DNA of 64,000 nt from UBA1845 sp002338715 (GCA_035344155.1 DAORAL010000015.1:1-64000), one strand, 5' to 3'; positions 54,101 through 62,980 are shown, counted from the stretch's first letter. Numbers and translations: made by a program. Notes: generated by a model not told the origin, from the letters alone.

Positions 54101-54353
54101 CGGCACCACCGTGGTCGGACCGCTGCAGATTTTCGTCCACGATATCAGCGATGATGACGCCGAGCGCAAACGCCTCGAAAACGAGAAAGCTTCGATCGAA
54201 AAGAGAATGTCCGGCATCGAAAGCAAACTCGCCAATGAAAAGTTCGTCAACAACGCCAAGCCCGAAGTCGTCGCAGCCGAACGCGAGCGATTGGCCGAGG
54301 TCAAAAAGTCGCGCGACGCGATCCTCGAAAGCCTCGCCGATCTGGGCGGGTAG
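51165..54353 (+). CDS. valS: Valyl-tRNA synthetase
   Basis: The 1062-residue product has GAGG six bases before its ATG. It is a class I synthetase: HIGH-type motif PPPNVTGALHLGHALN, editing domain with TTRPETMLGDVAV, KMSKS motif ETMSKSKGNGVDP, an anticodon-binding helical domain, and a C-terminal coiled-coil arm (RKRLENEKASIEKRMSGIES). It charges tRNA-Val and edits threonine. Two insertions are notable: a charged coiled coil of about 45 residues in the editing domain (KREAELKERLATVPSKEKPA and onward), and a zinc finger just after KMSKS (CPHCEHLTP ... CSKCKEKF), placed within the stem-contact region. Confidence 0.96.
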   Translation: MSEFEQLEKVYDPASVEGEMYKRWVDAECFSATPDDRPPSKRFTIVIPPPNVTGALHLGHALNNTLQDILVRWHRMMGDNTLWLPGTDHAGIATQAVVEKRLKTDEGKTRHDLGREELVKRIWAWKDQYEERIVSQLKLIGCSCDWSRKRFTLDDGLAKAVRYTFFKMFKDGLIFRGKRLVNWDTQLQTAVADDEVYHEEVKGHFWHFKYPVIDAKPGEPSHVIIATTRPETMLGDVAVAVSPDPEGAIDKREAELKERLATVPSKEKPAIEKQLEQLTKRREEKLADLVTLRNMANDGRMLMLPLVNREIPLITDQHADPLLGTGCVKITPAHDHNDYEVGLRNDLPMINMMNPDGTVNEQGGPYEGQLMFDARKTVVADMEEAGLLDHVEDKVIDLGHSDRSKSPVEPYLSDQWFLKMGELADAALDVVRDDVIKFFPARYAKSYLDWLGEKRDWCISRQLWWGHRIPVWTKTINLTADNWTDELQKTGLDSLIKNAWGDNIAYRLERVIGDKIENPDTIELPITKDSEGTYRFLVCVAGEDETAIEKIEAAGFVQDDDVLDTWFSSALWPHSTLGWPDEVSDDLQYYYPTSVLVTSRDIITLWVVRMVTTGLYNMGEIPFDHVYIHTKILDGRGETMSKSKGNGVDPLDVVTVYGADALRYSIAEMATETQDVRMPVDYICPHCEHLTPQAGIVPKGKQPADVHRVTCSKCKEKFATQWAPEKIKSELPVARETSEKFEVGRNFCNKLWNSARFSFMNLEGAPCEPLDFASLPPEDRWILAKLSETIRGVHSELKQYHFSSAIKLIREMFWESFCDWYIELSKPRMRDEATAGPAKQVLATVLDQILRLMSPFMPFVTERLWEELNRLAPKRGIPGSIDLEVTPLLMLSAFPPADGWPVADDETIMHVFDDVQQAVRGIRDLRNKCTVPNKDRVKVSIKSTQEHLDLLAQQQHVVEQMAGASSLDLVTELDRPKNAGTTVVGPLQIFVHDISDDDAERKRLENEKASIEKRMSGIESKLANEKFVNNAKPEVVAAERERLAEVKKSRDAILESLADLGG

Positions 54354-54376
54354 ATCGCTAAGAGTTCAGACGCAAT

Positions 54377-54428
54377 GATGCGACCAAGCCGTGTGACGCG
54401 ACCAAGTCGTGTGACGCGGCCATGCCGT
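54377..54428 (+). repeat. Short tandem repeat, 18-bp unit
   Basis: GCGACCAAGCCGTGTGAC is followed by GCGACCAAGTCGTGTGAC and a third partial GCGGCCATGCCGT copy, about two and a half units. It is directly upstream of a REP hairpin in the gap between valS and rex. Confidence 0.65.
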
Positions 54429-54453
54429 CATTCCCGCGCAGGCGGGAATCCAG
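54427..54453 (-). repeat. Single REP-like hairpin unit
   Basis: GTCATTCCCGCGCAGGCGGGAATCCAG carries the 8-bp stem with a GCAG loop, the reverse orientation of the hairpin in the 54585 copy. The pair in inverted orientation forms a BIME-like arrangement between the convergent genes valS and rex. Confidence 0.75.
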
Positions 54454-54584
54454 GAGAGAACATCACCGTTCCTGGTGAATACGGCCTCCGGACGACGTAT
54501 GCATTACGAGTACAACGCCGCCTTTGGGTTTCAATCGCTATCGTTGTTGGCAATGCCGCAGGATTGAATGGATGTGCGCTTTGT

Positions 54585-54745
54585 CTATCGCAATCTCAAT
54601 CCAAGCGTAACGATTTGCTCGTCCACGCTTCTCAGCGCGGACGCCGGTACACTCCTGGATTGATTTGGGTTTGCCCCTGGATTCCCGCCTGCGCGGGAAT
54701 GACGGCGCTGTCGCTCCGCGCCGATTGGATTCGGAATGCTCTAAA
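54585..54745 (+). repeat. REP-like element, copy 3, between convergent genes
   Basis: The copy begins CTATCGCAATCTCAATCCAAGCG, contains GCCCCTGGATTCCCGCCTGC, and ends GGAATGCTCTAAACG. It is nearly identical to the 16661 copy over its right half. Its right end supplies the TAG stop of rex (54741-54743). Confidence 0.82.
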
Positions 54746-55382
54746 CGCCCGACGAACCAATACCGAACGACAGCTGTTCGAGATGAACCGCAAGGTCGAC
54801 GTTTGAAACGTTCACGCCGCGCGGGACTTGCAGCGCGACCGGGGCAAAGTTGAGTATCCCTTTGACGCCGGCTGCGATCATGATATCCGTGACCGACTGC
54901 GCCACCGTCGCGGGCACCGACAAGATCGCCAACCGAATCTGCGTGTCCTTGACGACCGCGTCGAGCATCTCCATGGGCAGGACCTTGGGCCCGTTCTCGC
55001 CGAACGCTTTCCCATGCAGCGCCGGGTTGTCATCGAAGATCGCCACCACCTCAAAGCCCTTGGATTGAAACCCCTTGTACGACACCAGCGCCCGACCCAG
55101 GTTTCCGGTTCCCACGAGCAACACGGGCCAAGTCCGGTCGGTCCCCAGAATCTGACGCACCTTGGTGATCAGCTCTTCGACGTCGTACCCGATCCCCGGC
55201 TGACCGAATTGCCCGAAGTAGGCGAGGTCCTTGCGAACCTGGGCGTCGGTGATGCGAAGGGCCTGTCCGAGTTGCTTGCTCGACACGGTGCGCAGATTGG
55301 AGTCCCGAAACGCTTCAAGCTGGCGAAGATAGAGGCTGAGTCGCCGGACGGCTGGCGTTGGGATGGATTCGTGCTTGCCCAT
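54741..55382 (-). CDS. rex: Redox-sensing transcriptional repressor Rex
   Basis: The product has 213 residues, the usual Rex length. The N-terminal winged helix (AVRRLSLYLRQLEAF; ITDAQVRKDLAYFGQFGQPG) carries the conserved KDLxxFG recognition element. The Rossmann domain has VLLVGTGNLGRAL for NAD(H) binding, and a domain-swap helix follows (VHLEQLSFGI). Rex represses anaerobic or NADH-related genes when NADH is low. No clear Rex operator (TTGTGA-N6-TCACAA type) is visible upstream. The stop codon lies in a REP-like element. Confidence 0.93.
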   Translation of the reverse strand: MGKHESIPTPAVRRLSLYLRQLEAFRDSNLRTVSSKQLGQALRITDAQVRKDLAYFGQFGQPGIGYDVEELITKVRQILGTDRTWPVLLVGTGNLGRALVSYKGFQSKGFEVVAIFDDNPALHGKAFGENGPKVLPMEMLDAVVKDTQIRLAILSVPATVAQSVTDIMIAAGVKGILNFAPVALQVPRGVNVSNVDLAVHLEQLSFGIGSSGV

Positions 55383-55687
55383 GGGTCTCGTGGAAATGCC
55401 ACGCCGACTCCGCGTTAAAGTGCCGTCGTTGAGGGTGAAGTCAAACTATACATTTGGCGGGAGTTTCGCTCAACTGTGGAAACGGTTTTGATCGGTCGAG
55501 CCCAACGGAAGCGATGCGGTTAAGATAGCCGGGCTCGTGCATCTGGAATGTCGCCAAAATGACCCGATAGCTTGACAGGTTTGCCGGGCTTTGAATAGTG
55601 TTCATACGGCCCGCAGTCGCATTTGTGCGCCGCGACTGTGGAATTCTGACCGATACCAAAGCACGCAATCAACCATGGAGCCTATGG
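55383..55687. other. Divergent intergenic region between rex and exported protein
   Basis: This region of about 305 bases should hold divergent promoters. I see no repeat, no gene and no convincing Rex operator. The ribosome site GGAG of the right-hand gene is at 55677-55680. Confidence 0.35.
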
Positions 55688-56803
55688 ATGCGTCTTTTTC
55701 GAAGCTTTCACCCGACCGTGTTGCTGGTTCTGATCTCGATGGGCTTTTCGGCGCCGATGGCGTTCGCCCAAGCCGGTGCTGATCTTGGCCCCAAAGACGA
55801 GTTCCTCGAGAACCTGCGAACCGGCGACCCGACCACCGCCGACAACAAATCGTTCGACGAGCGAATCGCCACCGAAATCACGCGATTGATCGCCGCGGCA
55901 GATGGTGCTGATCTGGTCGCGCGGCAGGCCGCACGGGATTTTGTCTCGCGATTCATGAACCAGTTCAAGAACGAAAACAACTCTGTCGCCTTCAAGGAAA
56001 AACTCGCCGAACGCGTCGGACTAAAAATGGTCGAGCAGTTCAATCGCGGCGCCGAGTTGCCCCCCATCGCCGCACGAGCGATGGCCGAAGTGCTTTCGCA
56101 GTTGGGTTCGGTTTCAGGGCGCGATGCGCTGCTGGAAGGTTTGAAGTCATCGGATCAGGTTGTCCGGTACCTCTGCGCAAAGGGTCTGGCATTGATCATC
56201 GACGGTGTCTCTGCGGACGCACGTTTGACCGAAGTTACGCTCAACGCCATCGCCGAGGCAGCCGCCAAGGAAACCAACGCCGTGGTTGCTGCGGCGATGT
56301 ATGAAGCGATGCAGTACGGTAATGACCACACCGCCAAGGTGCTGGTGGCTGTCCTGAAAGTACTCGACGGTCGGCTCGAGCTCATGCGTGCATCACTACA
56401 AAGTGTCGATGCGGCTGAGACGCCGCTTGTCCAGTACCTCTTGCAACTCAATGGTCTGGGCAACGACGACAAGGTTGCGATCGTCGGACGCCTCGCCGTG
56501 TTGTTGCGGCTGTCCGTTGAAGCCTACGAAGATGCGAATTCGCAAGGCAATGAGGCGGAACCGCGCATTGACGCCCTCGACCAGTTGATCGCCTTGATCG
56601 AAGACTTTATCGAAACCACCGTCAAACCCAGCGGCAAGTCGCCAGACATTCGTTCAGAAATGGCCAAGTTGAGCAAGAAGGATCAAAACGAAGCCGCCGT
56701 CATCGCCGCAATGAAAATTGAATTGCTGCTGTGGATTGGCACGCCTCAAACTCCAGGCGAACTCAACAAAGCGCCGTGGAACGTACCCGCCGGCGCACCG
56801 TAA
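55688..56803 (+). CDS. Exported HEAT-repeat-like protein
   Basis: GGAG lies seven bases before ATG 55688 (371 residues); the longer frame to 55598 lacks a ribosome site. A signal peptide (FHPTVLLVLISMGFSAPMAF, cut near AFAQ) is followed by alpha-helical repeats with HEAT character (AIAARAMAEVLSQLGSVSGR-like region, YLCAKGLALIIDGVS, VVAAAMYEAMQYGNDHTAK). It is probably periplasmic and binds proteins. No enzyme motif is seen. It is followed by the peptide transporter genes after about 150 bp. Confidence 0.75.
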   Translation: MRLFRSFHPTVLLVLISMGFSAPMAFAQAGADLGPKDEFLENLRTGDPTTADNKSFDERIATEITRLIAAADGADLVARQAARDFVSRFMNQFKNENNSVAFKEKLAERVGLKMVEQFNRGAELPPIAARAMAEVLSQLGSVSGRDALLEGLKSSDQVVRYLCAKGLALIIDGVSADARLTEVTLNAIAEAAAKETNAVVAAAMYEAMQYGNDHTAKVLVAVLKVLDGRLELMRASLQSVDAAETPLVQYLLQLNGLGNDDKVAIVGRLAVLLRLSVEAYEDANSQGNEAEPRIDALDQLIALIEDFIETTVKPSGKSPDIRSEMAKLSKKDQNEAAVIAAMKIELLLWIGTPQTPGELNKAPWNVPAGAP

Positions 56804-56957
56804 GCAAGAGATTCCGCCGACACCGCCCTGCATAAACCCCATTTGCTGACCGTGCGCCAGAAATCTCTGGCGATGCGGCAGCTGGCCATCCATACTGTCG
56901 GTGCAACCACCAGAAACATGATAGGGGGAAGCCGATCGAGCGCGATCTCGGCGCCAA

Positions 56958-58706
56958 ATGATGAACGCCAAACTGTTCCACATTCACGTCGTTTGCATGG
57001 TTCTGATTACCGGTATTTGCGCAGCGACCGTGTGCGCAGATGAGCAGCCGCTATTCGCCCCTGTTCCGCACGATCGCTCGATGGTCGATGACGACGCCAC
57101 GCTGAAGTGCCGGCTCCGATCGGAACCTTCCAGTTTCAATCCGATCCTGATGTTCACCGCGATCGATGCCCAGTTCGAATACCTGCTTTGGGATCGCCCG
57201 TTCGTGTTGGACAAGGACTTGCAATGGTCGATCAATCCCGACGTTGTCGAATCGTTTGCATTCGCGGACGACCATCTGCACGCAACGTTGAAATTAAAAT
57301 CGAGTCTGCGGTGGCAGGATGGCACGCCGATGACGTCAGCCGACCTTGTATTCAGTTGGCAGCGCATCCTCGACGACCACGTCATCGCCAGAAAAGCCGG
57401 CCACGGGACCGAGCAGATCACGCAGTGCGAAGCGATCAATCCGCAGACCGTCCGATTCACCTTCAAAGAAGCGCTCGCGACCAACAAGTGGAGCGTCGAT
57501 TTTCCGATCATTCCCAAACACATCTACGAACCGCTGGTCCGTGACGATCCGACGATGCAGCAAAGCGACGCGTGCGTGCAAGCCAACCGCAATCCAATTG
57601 GCAGCGGTCCGTACCAGGTCAGCGAGTGGCTTAGCGGCGAACGCATCGTCCTTTCGCGTTGGGAAGGTTATCCGGGCCCTAAACCTGCATTCGCCAGAAT
57701 CATTTTCCGCGTGATGCCGGATAACAATGCGGCCCTGCTTGCCTTTGAAACCGGCGAGATCGATGAGATGTCGTTGGCCCCGCAGCAGTTCGCTGCCGAT
57801 ACCGACAACCAACGCTTCAAAGATCGCGGCGTCAAGATTCGCGGCGAGCAGTGGACGAATTACTACATCGGATGGAACACGCGTGGGCCAAACGCATTCC
57901 TCACCGAACCCGCCGTCCGCAATGCGATCGGGCTCGCAATCAATCGACCGTTGATCAGCGAGCGCGTTTTCTTTGGATTGTTCAAAGAGAGCGCGGGATT
58001 TTATCCGGCGTCATTTACGGGCCGTGACACACCCCGCACGTCAAACAATTTCGACCTGGAGCAAGCGGCCAAAATGCTCGACGATGCCGGTTGGCTGGTC
58101 TCGGGCGACGATGGTTGGCGTTACAAAAAGAGCTCAAACGGCGCCGAAAAAGTGCGGGCTGGGTTCGTCTTGAATTTGGTCGCTGGCTCGCAAACATCCC
58201 CGCGCGTTGCCGACATCATGCGCTCCGACCTTCGCAAGATCGGCGTGGACTTGACGACGCAGACGCTCGAATGGTCGGTGTTCAACGAGCGCAACCTCAA
58301 CCACCAGTTCGATGCGTTTCTTTCCGCGTGGACATGCGGTCCTGATCCCGACGAAGCCCGCAACCTCTTTCACAGTGATGCCGCGCAAAGCGGGCGCAAC
58401 TATGTCGGTTATCAAAATCCGAAGGTGGACGCGCTGTTCGATCGCGGCGTTCACGAAACCGATGCAGGCGAGCGTGCCCGGATCTATCGCACGATCGAGC
58501 AGACCATCCTGTCCGACGAGCCGTACACGTTTCTGGTCGAAGCGCCGACGCTTTGGGCGTTCAACCATCGGTTGCGCGGCGTGTCGCTGAGTCCGCGCGG
58601 CCCGCTGCATTCGTATCCGGGGGTTCGCGGCTGGTGGACGCCAAAGTCGCCGCAACCGACCGACGAGGGCCTGCGCACCGGGCTTCCACAATCAGACGCA
58701 CCATGA
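56958..58706 (+). CDS. dppA: Peptide ABC transporter substrate-binding protein (SBP family 5)
   Basis: The 582-residue product has a signal peptide (VCMVLITGICAATVCA) and the OppA/DppA-type fold: an early PSSFNPILMF strand, LRWQDGTPMTSADLVFSWQR (the family's DGxPxTAxDVxxS signature), NPIGSGPYQVSEW, AVRNAIGLAINRPLI, and the C-terminal DPDEARNLFHSD region. It delivers peptides to the permease complex encoded by the next four genes. The gene starts a five-gene operon, 44 bp before dppB. The symbol follows function, not proven orthology; it could equally be OppA-like. Confidence 0.9.
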   Translation: MMNAKLFHIHVVCMVLITGICAATVCADEQPLFAPVPHDRSMVDDDATLKCRLRSEPSSFNPILMFTAIDAQFEYLLWDRPFVLDKDLQWSINPDVVESFAFADDHLHATLKLKSSLRWQDGTPMTSADLVFSWQRILDDHVIARKAGHGTEQITQCEAINPQTVRFTFKEALATNKWSVDFPIIPKHIYEPLVRDDPTMQQSDACVQANRNPIGSGPYQVSEWLSGERIVLSRWEGYPGPKPAFARIIFRVMPDNNAALLAFETGEIDEMSLAPQQFAADTDNQRFKDRGVKIRGEQWTNYYIGWNTRGPNAFLTEPAVRNAIGLAINRPLISERVFFGLFKESAGFYPASFTGRDTPRTSNNFDLEQAAKMLDDAGWLVSGDDGWRYKKSSNGAEKVRAGFVLNLVAGSQTSPRVADIMRSDLRKIGVDLTTQTLEWSVFNERNLNHQFDAFLSAWTCGPDPDEARNLFHSDAAQSGRNYVGYQNPKVDALFDRGVHETDAGERARIYRTIEQTILSDEPYTFLVEAPTLWAFNHRLRGVSLSPRGPLHSYPGVRGWWTPKSPQPTDEGLRTGLPQSDAP

Positions 58707-58750
58707 TGAATCGATAACGCAAACCCCATCGACAACGGCGGCGCAATGGC

Positions 58751-59728
58751 GTGTGGCACTACATTCTCAAGCGAATCCTGCTGACCATCCCGACGTTTGT
58801 CGGAATCGTGCTTCTGACATTTCTGCTGATTCACCAAGCCCCCGGCTCGCCCGCGACGGGGTCGGCTGGCGGGTTCGGCGAAAGCGGTGTCAGCGCGGCC
58901 GACCACGCCCGACTCCGTGCACAATTTGAACTCGACGCACCGGTCATCGTTCGATTCGGTCACTGGATGAAGCGCGTCGTGTGTTTCGATTTCGGACAGT
59001 CGTTCGCCGACGGACGCCCCGTGTCGCAGCGCATCGCTGAACGCCTCGTGCCAACGCTGACCCTCACCTTCGCCATCATCGTCATTGCCTTCGCCATCGT
59101 CATTCCCATCGCAACGTACGCAGCCACCCACCCGGGCCAACCTGTCGACAAGGTTATCTTGGCTGCCTGCGTCGGTTTCTACGCCATCCCGCCGTACATC
59201 CTCGGCATGATCCTGATCCTGCTGGTGGGCGTCGCGCTGAACTGGTTTCCGTTTGCCGGACTAACTTCCGACAACTTCGCGGACTTGAGCACTTGGCAGA
59301 AACTCAAAGACGTCATCAGCCACAGCGCGCTCATCGGAAGTTGCTTTCTAATCCCGCTGGTCGCTTACCTCGTACCGTTCGTTCGTGCGACGATGCTGTC
59401 GGTCTTGAAAGAAGACTTCGTCCGCGCCGCCCACGCACGCGGGTTGAGCCATCGTCGCGTCATGCTGCGACACGTGCTGCCCAACACGCTTCGCCCGCTC
59501 CTGACGGTGATGGGTTTGATCGTGCCAGCCGTCCTGGGCGGGTCGGTCGTTCTTGAGGTCATGTTCTCCTGGCCGGGAATGGGGCGGCTGCTGTTTGAAT
59601 CGATTCACGATCGCGACTACCCCGTCATCATGGGCATGACGGTGCTGACCGCGATGGTCGTCTTGGGAGTCACGCTCGTCGTCGATCTGCTCTACGCATG
59701 GGCCGACCCACGGGTGAGGTACGCATGA
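58751..59728 (+). CDS. dppB: Peptide ABC transporter permease, DppB type
   Basis: A GTG start gives 325 residues. The N-terminus WHYILKRILLTIPTFVGIVL is the classic DppB/OppB opening helix. It is followed by the periplasmic loop and the binding-protein-dependent transport core with the EAA-like motif KEDFVRAAHARGLSHRRVML. It forms the membrane channel with the DppC protein. Its TGA overlaps the ATG of dppC. Confidence 0.93.
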   Translation: MWHYILKRILLTIPTFVGIVLLTFLLIHQAPGSPATGSAGGFGESGVSAADHARLRAQFELDAPVIVRFGHWMKRVVCFDFGQSFADGRPVSQRIAERLVPTLTLTFAIIVIAFAIVIPIATYAATHPGQPVDKVILAACVGFYAIPPYILGMILILLVGVALNWFPFAGLTSDNFADLSTWQKLKDVISHSALIGSCFLIPLVAYLVPFVRATMLSVLKEDFVRAAHARGLSHRRVMLRHVLPNTLRPLLTVMGLIVPAVLGGSVVLEVMFSWPGMGRLLFESIHDRDYPVIMGMTVLTAMVVLGVTLVVDLLYAWADPRVRYA

Positions 59729-60783
59729 CCACCGCCAACCCAACGAACCCGATTCTCTGGACCGACCACGCATCGACATCGAAGCGCCGCAACTGGCTCG
59801 CAAGATCAGCCGCAGCCATCGCAATCACCTTCATCCTCGTCGCCCTGCTCGCACCGCTACTCGCCTGGCACCAACCGATCGTCTGCAAATACCAGGGACA
59901 ATTCTACTTCCCCGCGATCAGCGACACCGCCAGCAGACTCCCTCTCGTCGGATCGTGGTTTCAAAAAGCCAAACCTTTCCGCTTCCCTTCGTTTGACGCG
60001 CGGACCGCACTCGAGCCCGATGCCTTCGCACTTTGGCCGCCCGTCCCCTACGGCCCGATGGAAATGGTCGCCGACGCCAACCGCCCCGCCTCGCGCAGGC
60101 ATTGGCTCGGGACCGACGACCGCGGGCGCGACGTGCTCGCGCGACTGATTCATGGCACGTGCGTGTCGGTTCGCGTCGGCGTGTATTCGATGTTGCTCGC
60201 GGGCATCGTCGGGATCATCATCGGAGGGGCGGCTGGCTTCTACGGCGGCGCGATCGACTGGATGTGCTCGCGGTTGATCGAAATCATGATGTGCTTTCCG
60301 GCATTCTTCTTGATTCTGGTGGTGATGGTCTGGATCGGTAACGGTGTGACCGGCATCATTCTTGTCATCGGTCTGACGCAGTGGACATCGATCGCGCGAC
60401 TGGTCCGCGCGGAGTTTCTTTCGGGACGCGAACTGGACTTTGTCGACGCAGCCCGCAGCTATGGCGCGAGCGGTTGGTACATTGCATTGAGGCATTTGCT
60501 GCCAGCCGCCCTTGCGCCGACGTTGGTCGCGCTGACGTTCGGTGTTGCCGATGCGATTCTTCTGGAAGCGGGATTGTCGTGGCTGGGGTTGGGCGTCGGG
60601 GCGGACGTGGCGACATGGGGTGGGATGCTGCGCGATGCGTACGATCAGATTCGCACGCATCCGGGTTTGATGACCGCCCCTTGCACCGCGATCTTCGTCA
60701 GCGTCTTGTGTTGCCACATTCTAGGCGAGCAGCTCCGCCGGTCGCTTGACCCGAGAATCGGTTTCAGTGAATCACGGTCATGA
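59725..60783 (+). CDS. dppC: Peptide ABC transporter permease, DppC type
   Basis: The ATG at 59725 overlaps the dppB stop (ATGA) and has GTGAGG upstream, so it is preferred over an in-frame ATG at 59698. The 352-residue product has an N-terminal OppC-like helix (SAAAIAITFILVALLAPLLA), then a long periplasmic insert, LGTDDRGRDVLARLIHGTCV and the EAA motif GRELDFVDAARSYGASGWYI. The insert between the first helix and the GTDDRGRD motif is about 60 residues longer than usual. Confidence 0.93.
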   Translation: MTTANPTNPILWTDHASTSKRRNWLARSAAAIAITFILVALLAPLLAWHQPIVCKYQGQFYFPAISDTASRLPLVGSWFQKAKPFRFPSFDARTALEPDAFALWPPVPYGPMEMVADANRPASRRHWLGTDDRGRDVLARLIHGTCVSVRVGVYSMLLAGIVGIIIGGAAGFYGGAIDWMCSRLIEIMMCFPAFFLILVVMVWIGNGVTGIILVIGLTQWTSIARLVRAEFLSGRELDFVDAARSYGASGWYIALRHLLPAALAPTLVALTFGVADAILLEAGLSWLGLGVGADVATWGGMLRDAYDQIRTHPGLMTAPCTAIFVSVLCCHILGEQLRRSLDPRIGFSESRS

Positions 60784-61625
60784 ACGAACGATCGACACAT
60801 TCGATGTTCGAAGTCACCGACCTGTCCGTGCGCTATGCGCGCGGTGAAGCGCCAGTGCTGCGCGATGTTTCGTTGACGATCGATCGCGGTGAGTCAATCG
60901 CGCTCGTCGGCGACAGTGGATGCGGCAAGTCGACGCTCGCGCTGGCGGCGATGCGCCTGCTGCCGAAGACCGCCTTCATTCGCGGATCGATCGTGCTGCG
61001 CGGCGACAATCGCGAGACGCCGGTCGACATACTCGGTTCAGACGAACGAACCATTGAGCGCGTTCGCGGAAGACGCATCGCAATGGTCTTTCAAAACCCG
61101 ATCGGCTCGCTTAATCCGGTGATGCGCATCGAAAAGCAACTCGCGGAGGTGTTGCGCGTGGTGCGGGGTACGTCACGATCGACGGCCAAGCGAGGCGCGT
61201 TGGAATCGCTCAATCGCGTTGGCATCGCCGATCCCGTCCGCGTCGGTCGCGCTTACCCGCATGAACTTTCCGGCGGGATGGCCCAACGCGTCGCCCTGGC
61301 CCTCGCGCTCGCCGGCGAACCGGAACTGCTCATCGCCGACGAACCGACCTCGGCGCTCGATGGCATCGTCCAAGCACAGATCGTCGAACTCATCCGCGAA
61401 ACCCAGCGCCAAACAAATCTGTCGCTCCTGCTGATCACGCACGACATGGCCATCGCCAAAGCGCTGACCAACCGCGTCTGCGTCATCGAAGCAACCCGCC
61501 TGGTCGACGACTGCCCCATCGACCAACTGACCGCAGCCGATCGTCACGCAGCCACCGCGCGCCTCATCCAAGCCGCCGAATTCAAACGCAGCGCCGCCAT
61601 CACCTTGATGGAGCGCACGATATGA
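60780..61625 (+). CDS. dppD: Peptide ABC transporter ATPase, DppD type
   Basis: The ATG overlaps the dppC stop (ATGA). The 281-residue product has Walker A GDSGCGKST, the Q-loop VFQNPIGSLNP, signature LSGGMAQRVALALAL, Walker B LLIADEPTSALD and THD. It lacks the usual C-terminal zinc/iron-cluster-like Cys tail of OppD (CxxRC...); the protein ends after AAITLMERTI. It provides half of the ATPase pair. Confidence 0.92.
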   Translation: MNERSTHSMFEVTDLSVRYARGEAPVLRDVSLTIDRGESIALVGDSGCGKSTLALAAMRLLPKTAFIRGSIVLRGDNRETPVDILGSDERTIERVRGRRIAMVFQNPIGSLNPVMRIEKQLAEVLRVVRGTSRSTAKRGALESLNRVGIADPVRVGRAYPHELSGGMAQRVALALALAGEPELLIADEPTSALDGIVQAQIVELIRETQRQTNLSLLLITHDMAIAKALTNRVCVIEATRLVDDCPIDQLTAADRHAATARLIQAAEFKRSAAITLMERTI

Positions 61626-62656
61626 CAAAATCAACCCGGACATCGCAAGAAATCGAGCGCCAAACGCCGCGCCTAGAAGTCAGCGATCTGCACGTTTCAT
61701 TCGCCAGTCGTTCGCACCGCCGGTTGCAACGAAACAAACCGCGCGTGCACGCCGTCCGTGGTGTGGATCTTTCATTGCAACCCGGCGCATGCATGGGGCT
61801 CGTGGGTGAAAGCGGCTGCGGAAAATCAACGCTCGCCCGGGCAGTCATGAACTTGATCCCGCTCGACCGTGGCACGATTGCAGTGGACGGCAACGACATG
61901 CACCGCGTCGAATCGAAGGCGAGTCGCCAGCGCATCCAGATGATTTTTCAGCACGCCCATGCGAGCATGAATCCGCGCATGACGGTTGAATCGGTCGTGA
62001 CCGATCCGCTCCGTTTCGACGATCGATGCACCAAGAGCGAACGCAGCCGACGGGTTGAAAGTGCATTGCAACTCGCGGGCTTCGACGCGCCACTTCGCGG
62101 GCGCTATCCGCATGAACTGTCGGGGGGGCAACTCCAACGCGTCGCCATCGCCCGGGCGCTGGTGCTCGAACCTGATGTACTCATCTGCGACGAACCGGTC
62201 AGCGCACTCGACGTTTCCGCCCAAGTCGAAATCCTCGCGCAGCTCAAAGACATCCAGCAAACACGGTCATTGACGATGCTCTTCATCACCCACGATCTCG
62301 ACATCGCAGCCGCCATCTGCGACCGGTTGGCTGTCATGTACCTGGGACGCATCGTCGAGTCCGGTCCAACCCATGAAATCCTTCGCAACCCCCAGCACCC
62401 GTACACCCACTACCTCAGCGCAGCCCGCGATCTGAAACGCACAAGCGCTCTGCAGCCGCTCATGGGCGAACCACCCAGCCCGCTCGCCCCGCCAACGGGT
62501 TGCAGCTTTCATCCGCGATGTCCGATCAAATCAGATATTTGCCATTCGCAAACACCCGTGCTCCTTTCAACAAGCCAATCATCATTGCAACACCAAGCCG
62601 CCTGCCTTCACAGCGAACGCATGGACGAATTGAAAGAAATCACAACCAACCGTTGA
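61622..62656 (+). CDS. dppF: Peptide ABC transporter ATPase, DppF type
   Basis: The ATG overlaps the dppD stop (ATGA). The 344-residue product has Walker A GESGCGKST, signature LSGGQLQRVAIARAL, Walker B LICDEPVSALD and THD. The Q-loop reads IFQHAHASMNPRM, with His-Ala-His in place of the usual Asp-Pro-Tyr. The C-terminal OppD/F extension (GCSFHPRCPIKSDICHSQTP) with its Cys residues is present here but absent from the partner ATPase. It is the last gene of the operon. Confidence 0.92.
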   Translation: MTKSTRTSQEIERQTPRLEVSDLHVSFASRSHRRLQRNKPRVHAVRGVDLSLQPGACMGLVGESGCGKSTLARAVMNLIPLDRGTIAVDGNDMHRVESKASRQRIQMIFQHAHASMNPRMTVESVVTDPLRFDDRCTKSERSRRVESALQLAGFDAPLRGRYPHELSGGQLQRVAIARALVLEPDVLICDEPVSALDVSAQVEILAQLKDIQQTRSLTMLFITHDLDIAAAICDRLAVMYLGRIVESGPTHEILRNPQHPYTHYLSAARDLKRTSALQPLMGEPPSPLAPPTGCSFHPRCPIKSDICHSQTPVLLSTSQSSLQHQAACLHSERMDELKEITTNR

Positions 62657-62980
62657 AGCGTGAATCATCAAAATATTTACTCGGCCAACCCGAATACGAT
62701 GGTGGTGCTTCTCTTGACATAACCCCGTCGCTGTCCGATTATCTCCGCCAATTGGGGGCCAGTAGACGTTCATTCAAGTGACGCTACCGATGCGGTTTCG
62801 CCGGATCTGACCGTTTCACACGAATTCCAACACACCCTACTTTGCCTCAAACCGAAAATGGATTAGGTTTGGAGTGTCAAGAACCAAGGGGTGGCGGTTC
62901 GCGTGAAGATCGATTCCGGTCGCGAACGAATGGGCCATGTGAATCTTGAAATCAACGAAACAATGATTCGAGGAACAAAG
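62657..62980. other. Intergenic region downstream of peptide transporter operon
   Basis: About 320 bases without a convincing gene. Its right end carries AGGA six bases before the start of the next gene. I see no repeat or clear hairpin with a T-run. Confidence 0.35.

Noticed and set aside
33000..54453. CRISPR array or attachment site
   Set aside because: The repeats present are isolated palindromes or 18-bp tandem units without regular spacers, and no cas genes or integrase are seen.
55383..55450. Rex operator upstream of rex
   Set aside because: I found no TTGTGA-like inverted repeat of the expected spacing.
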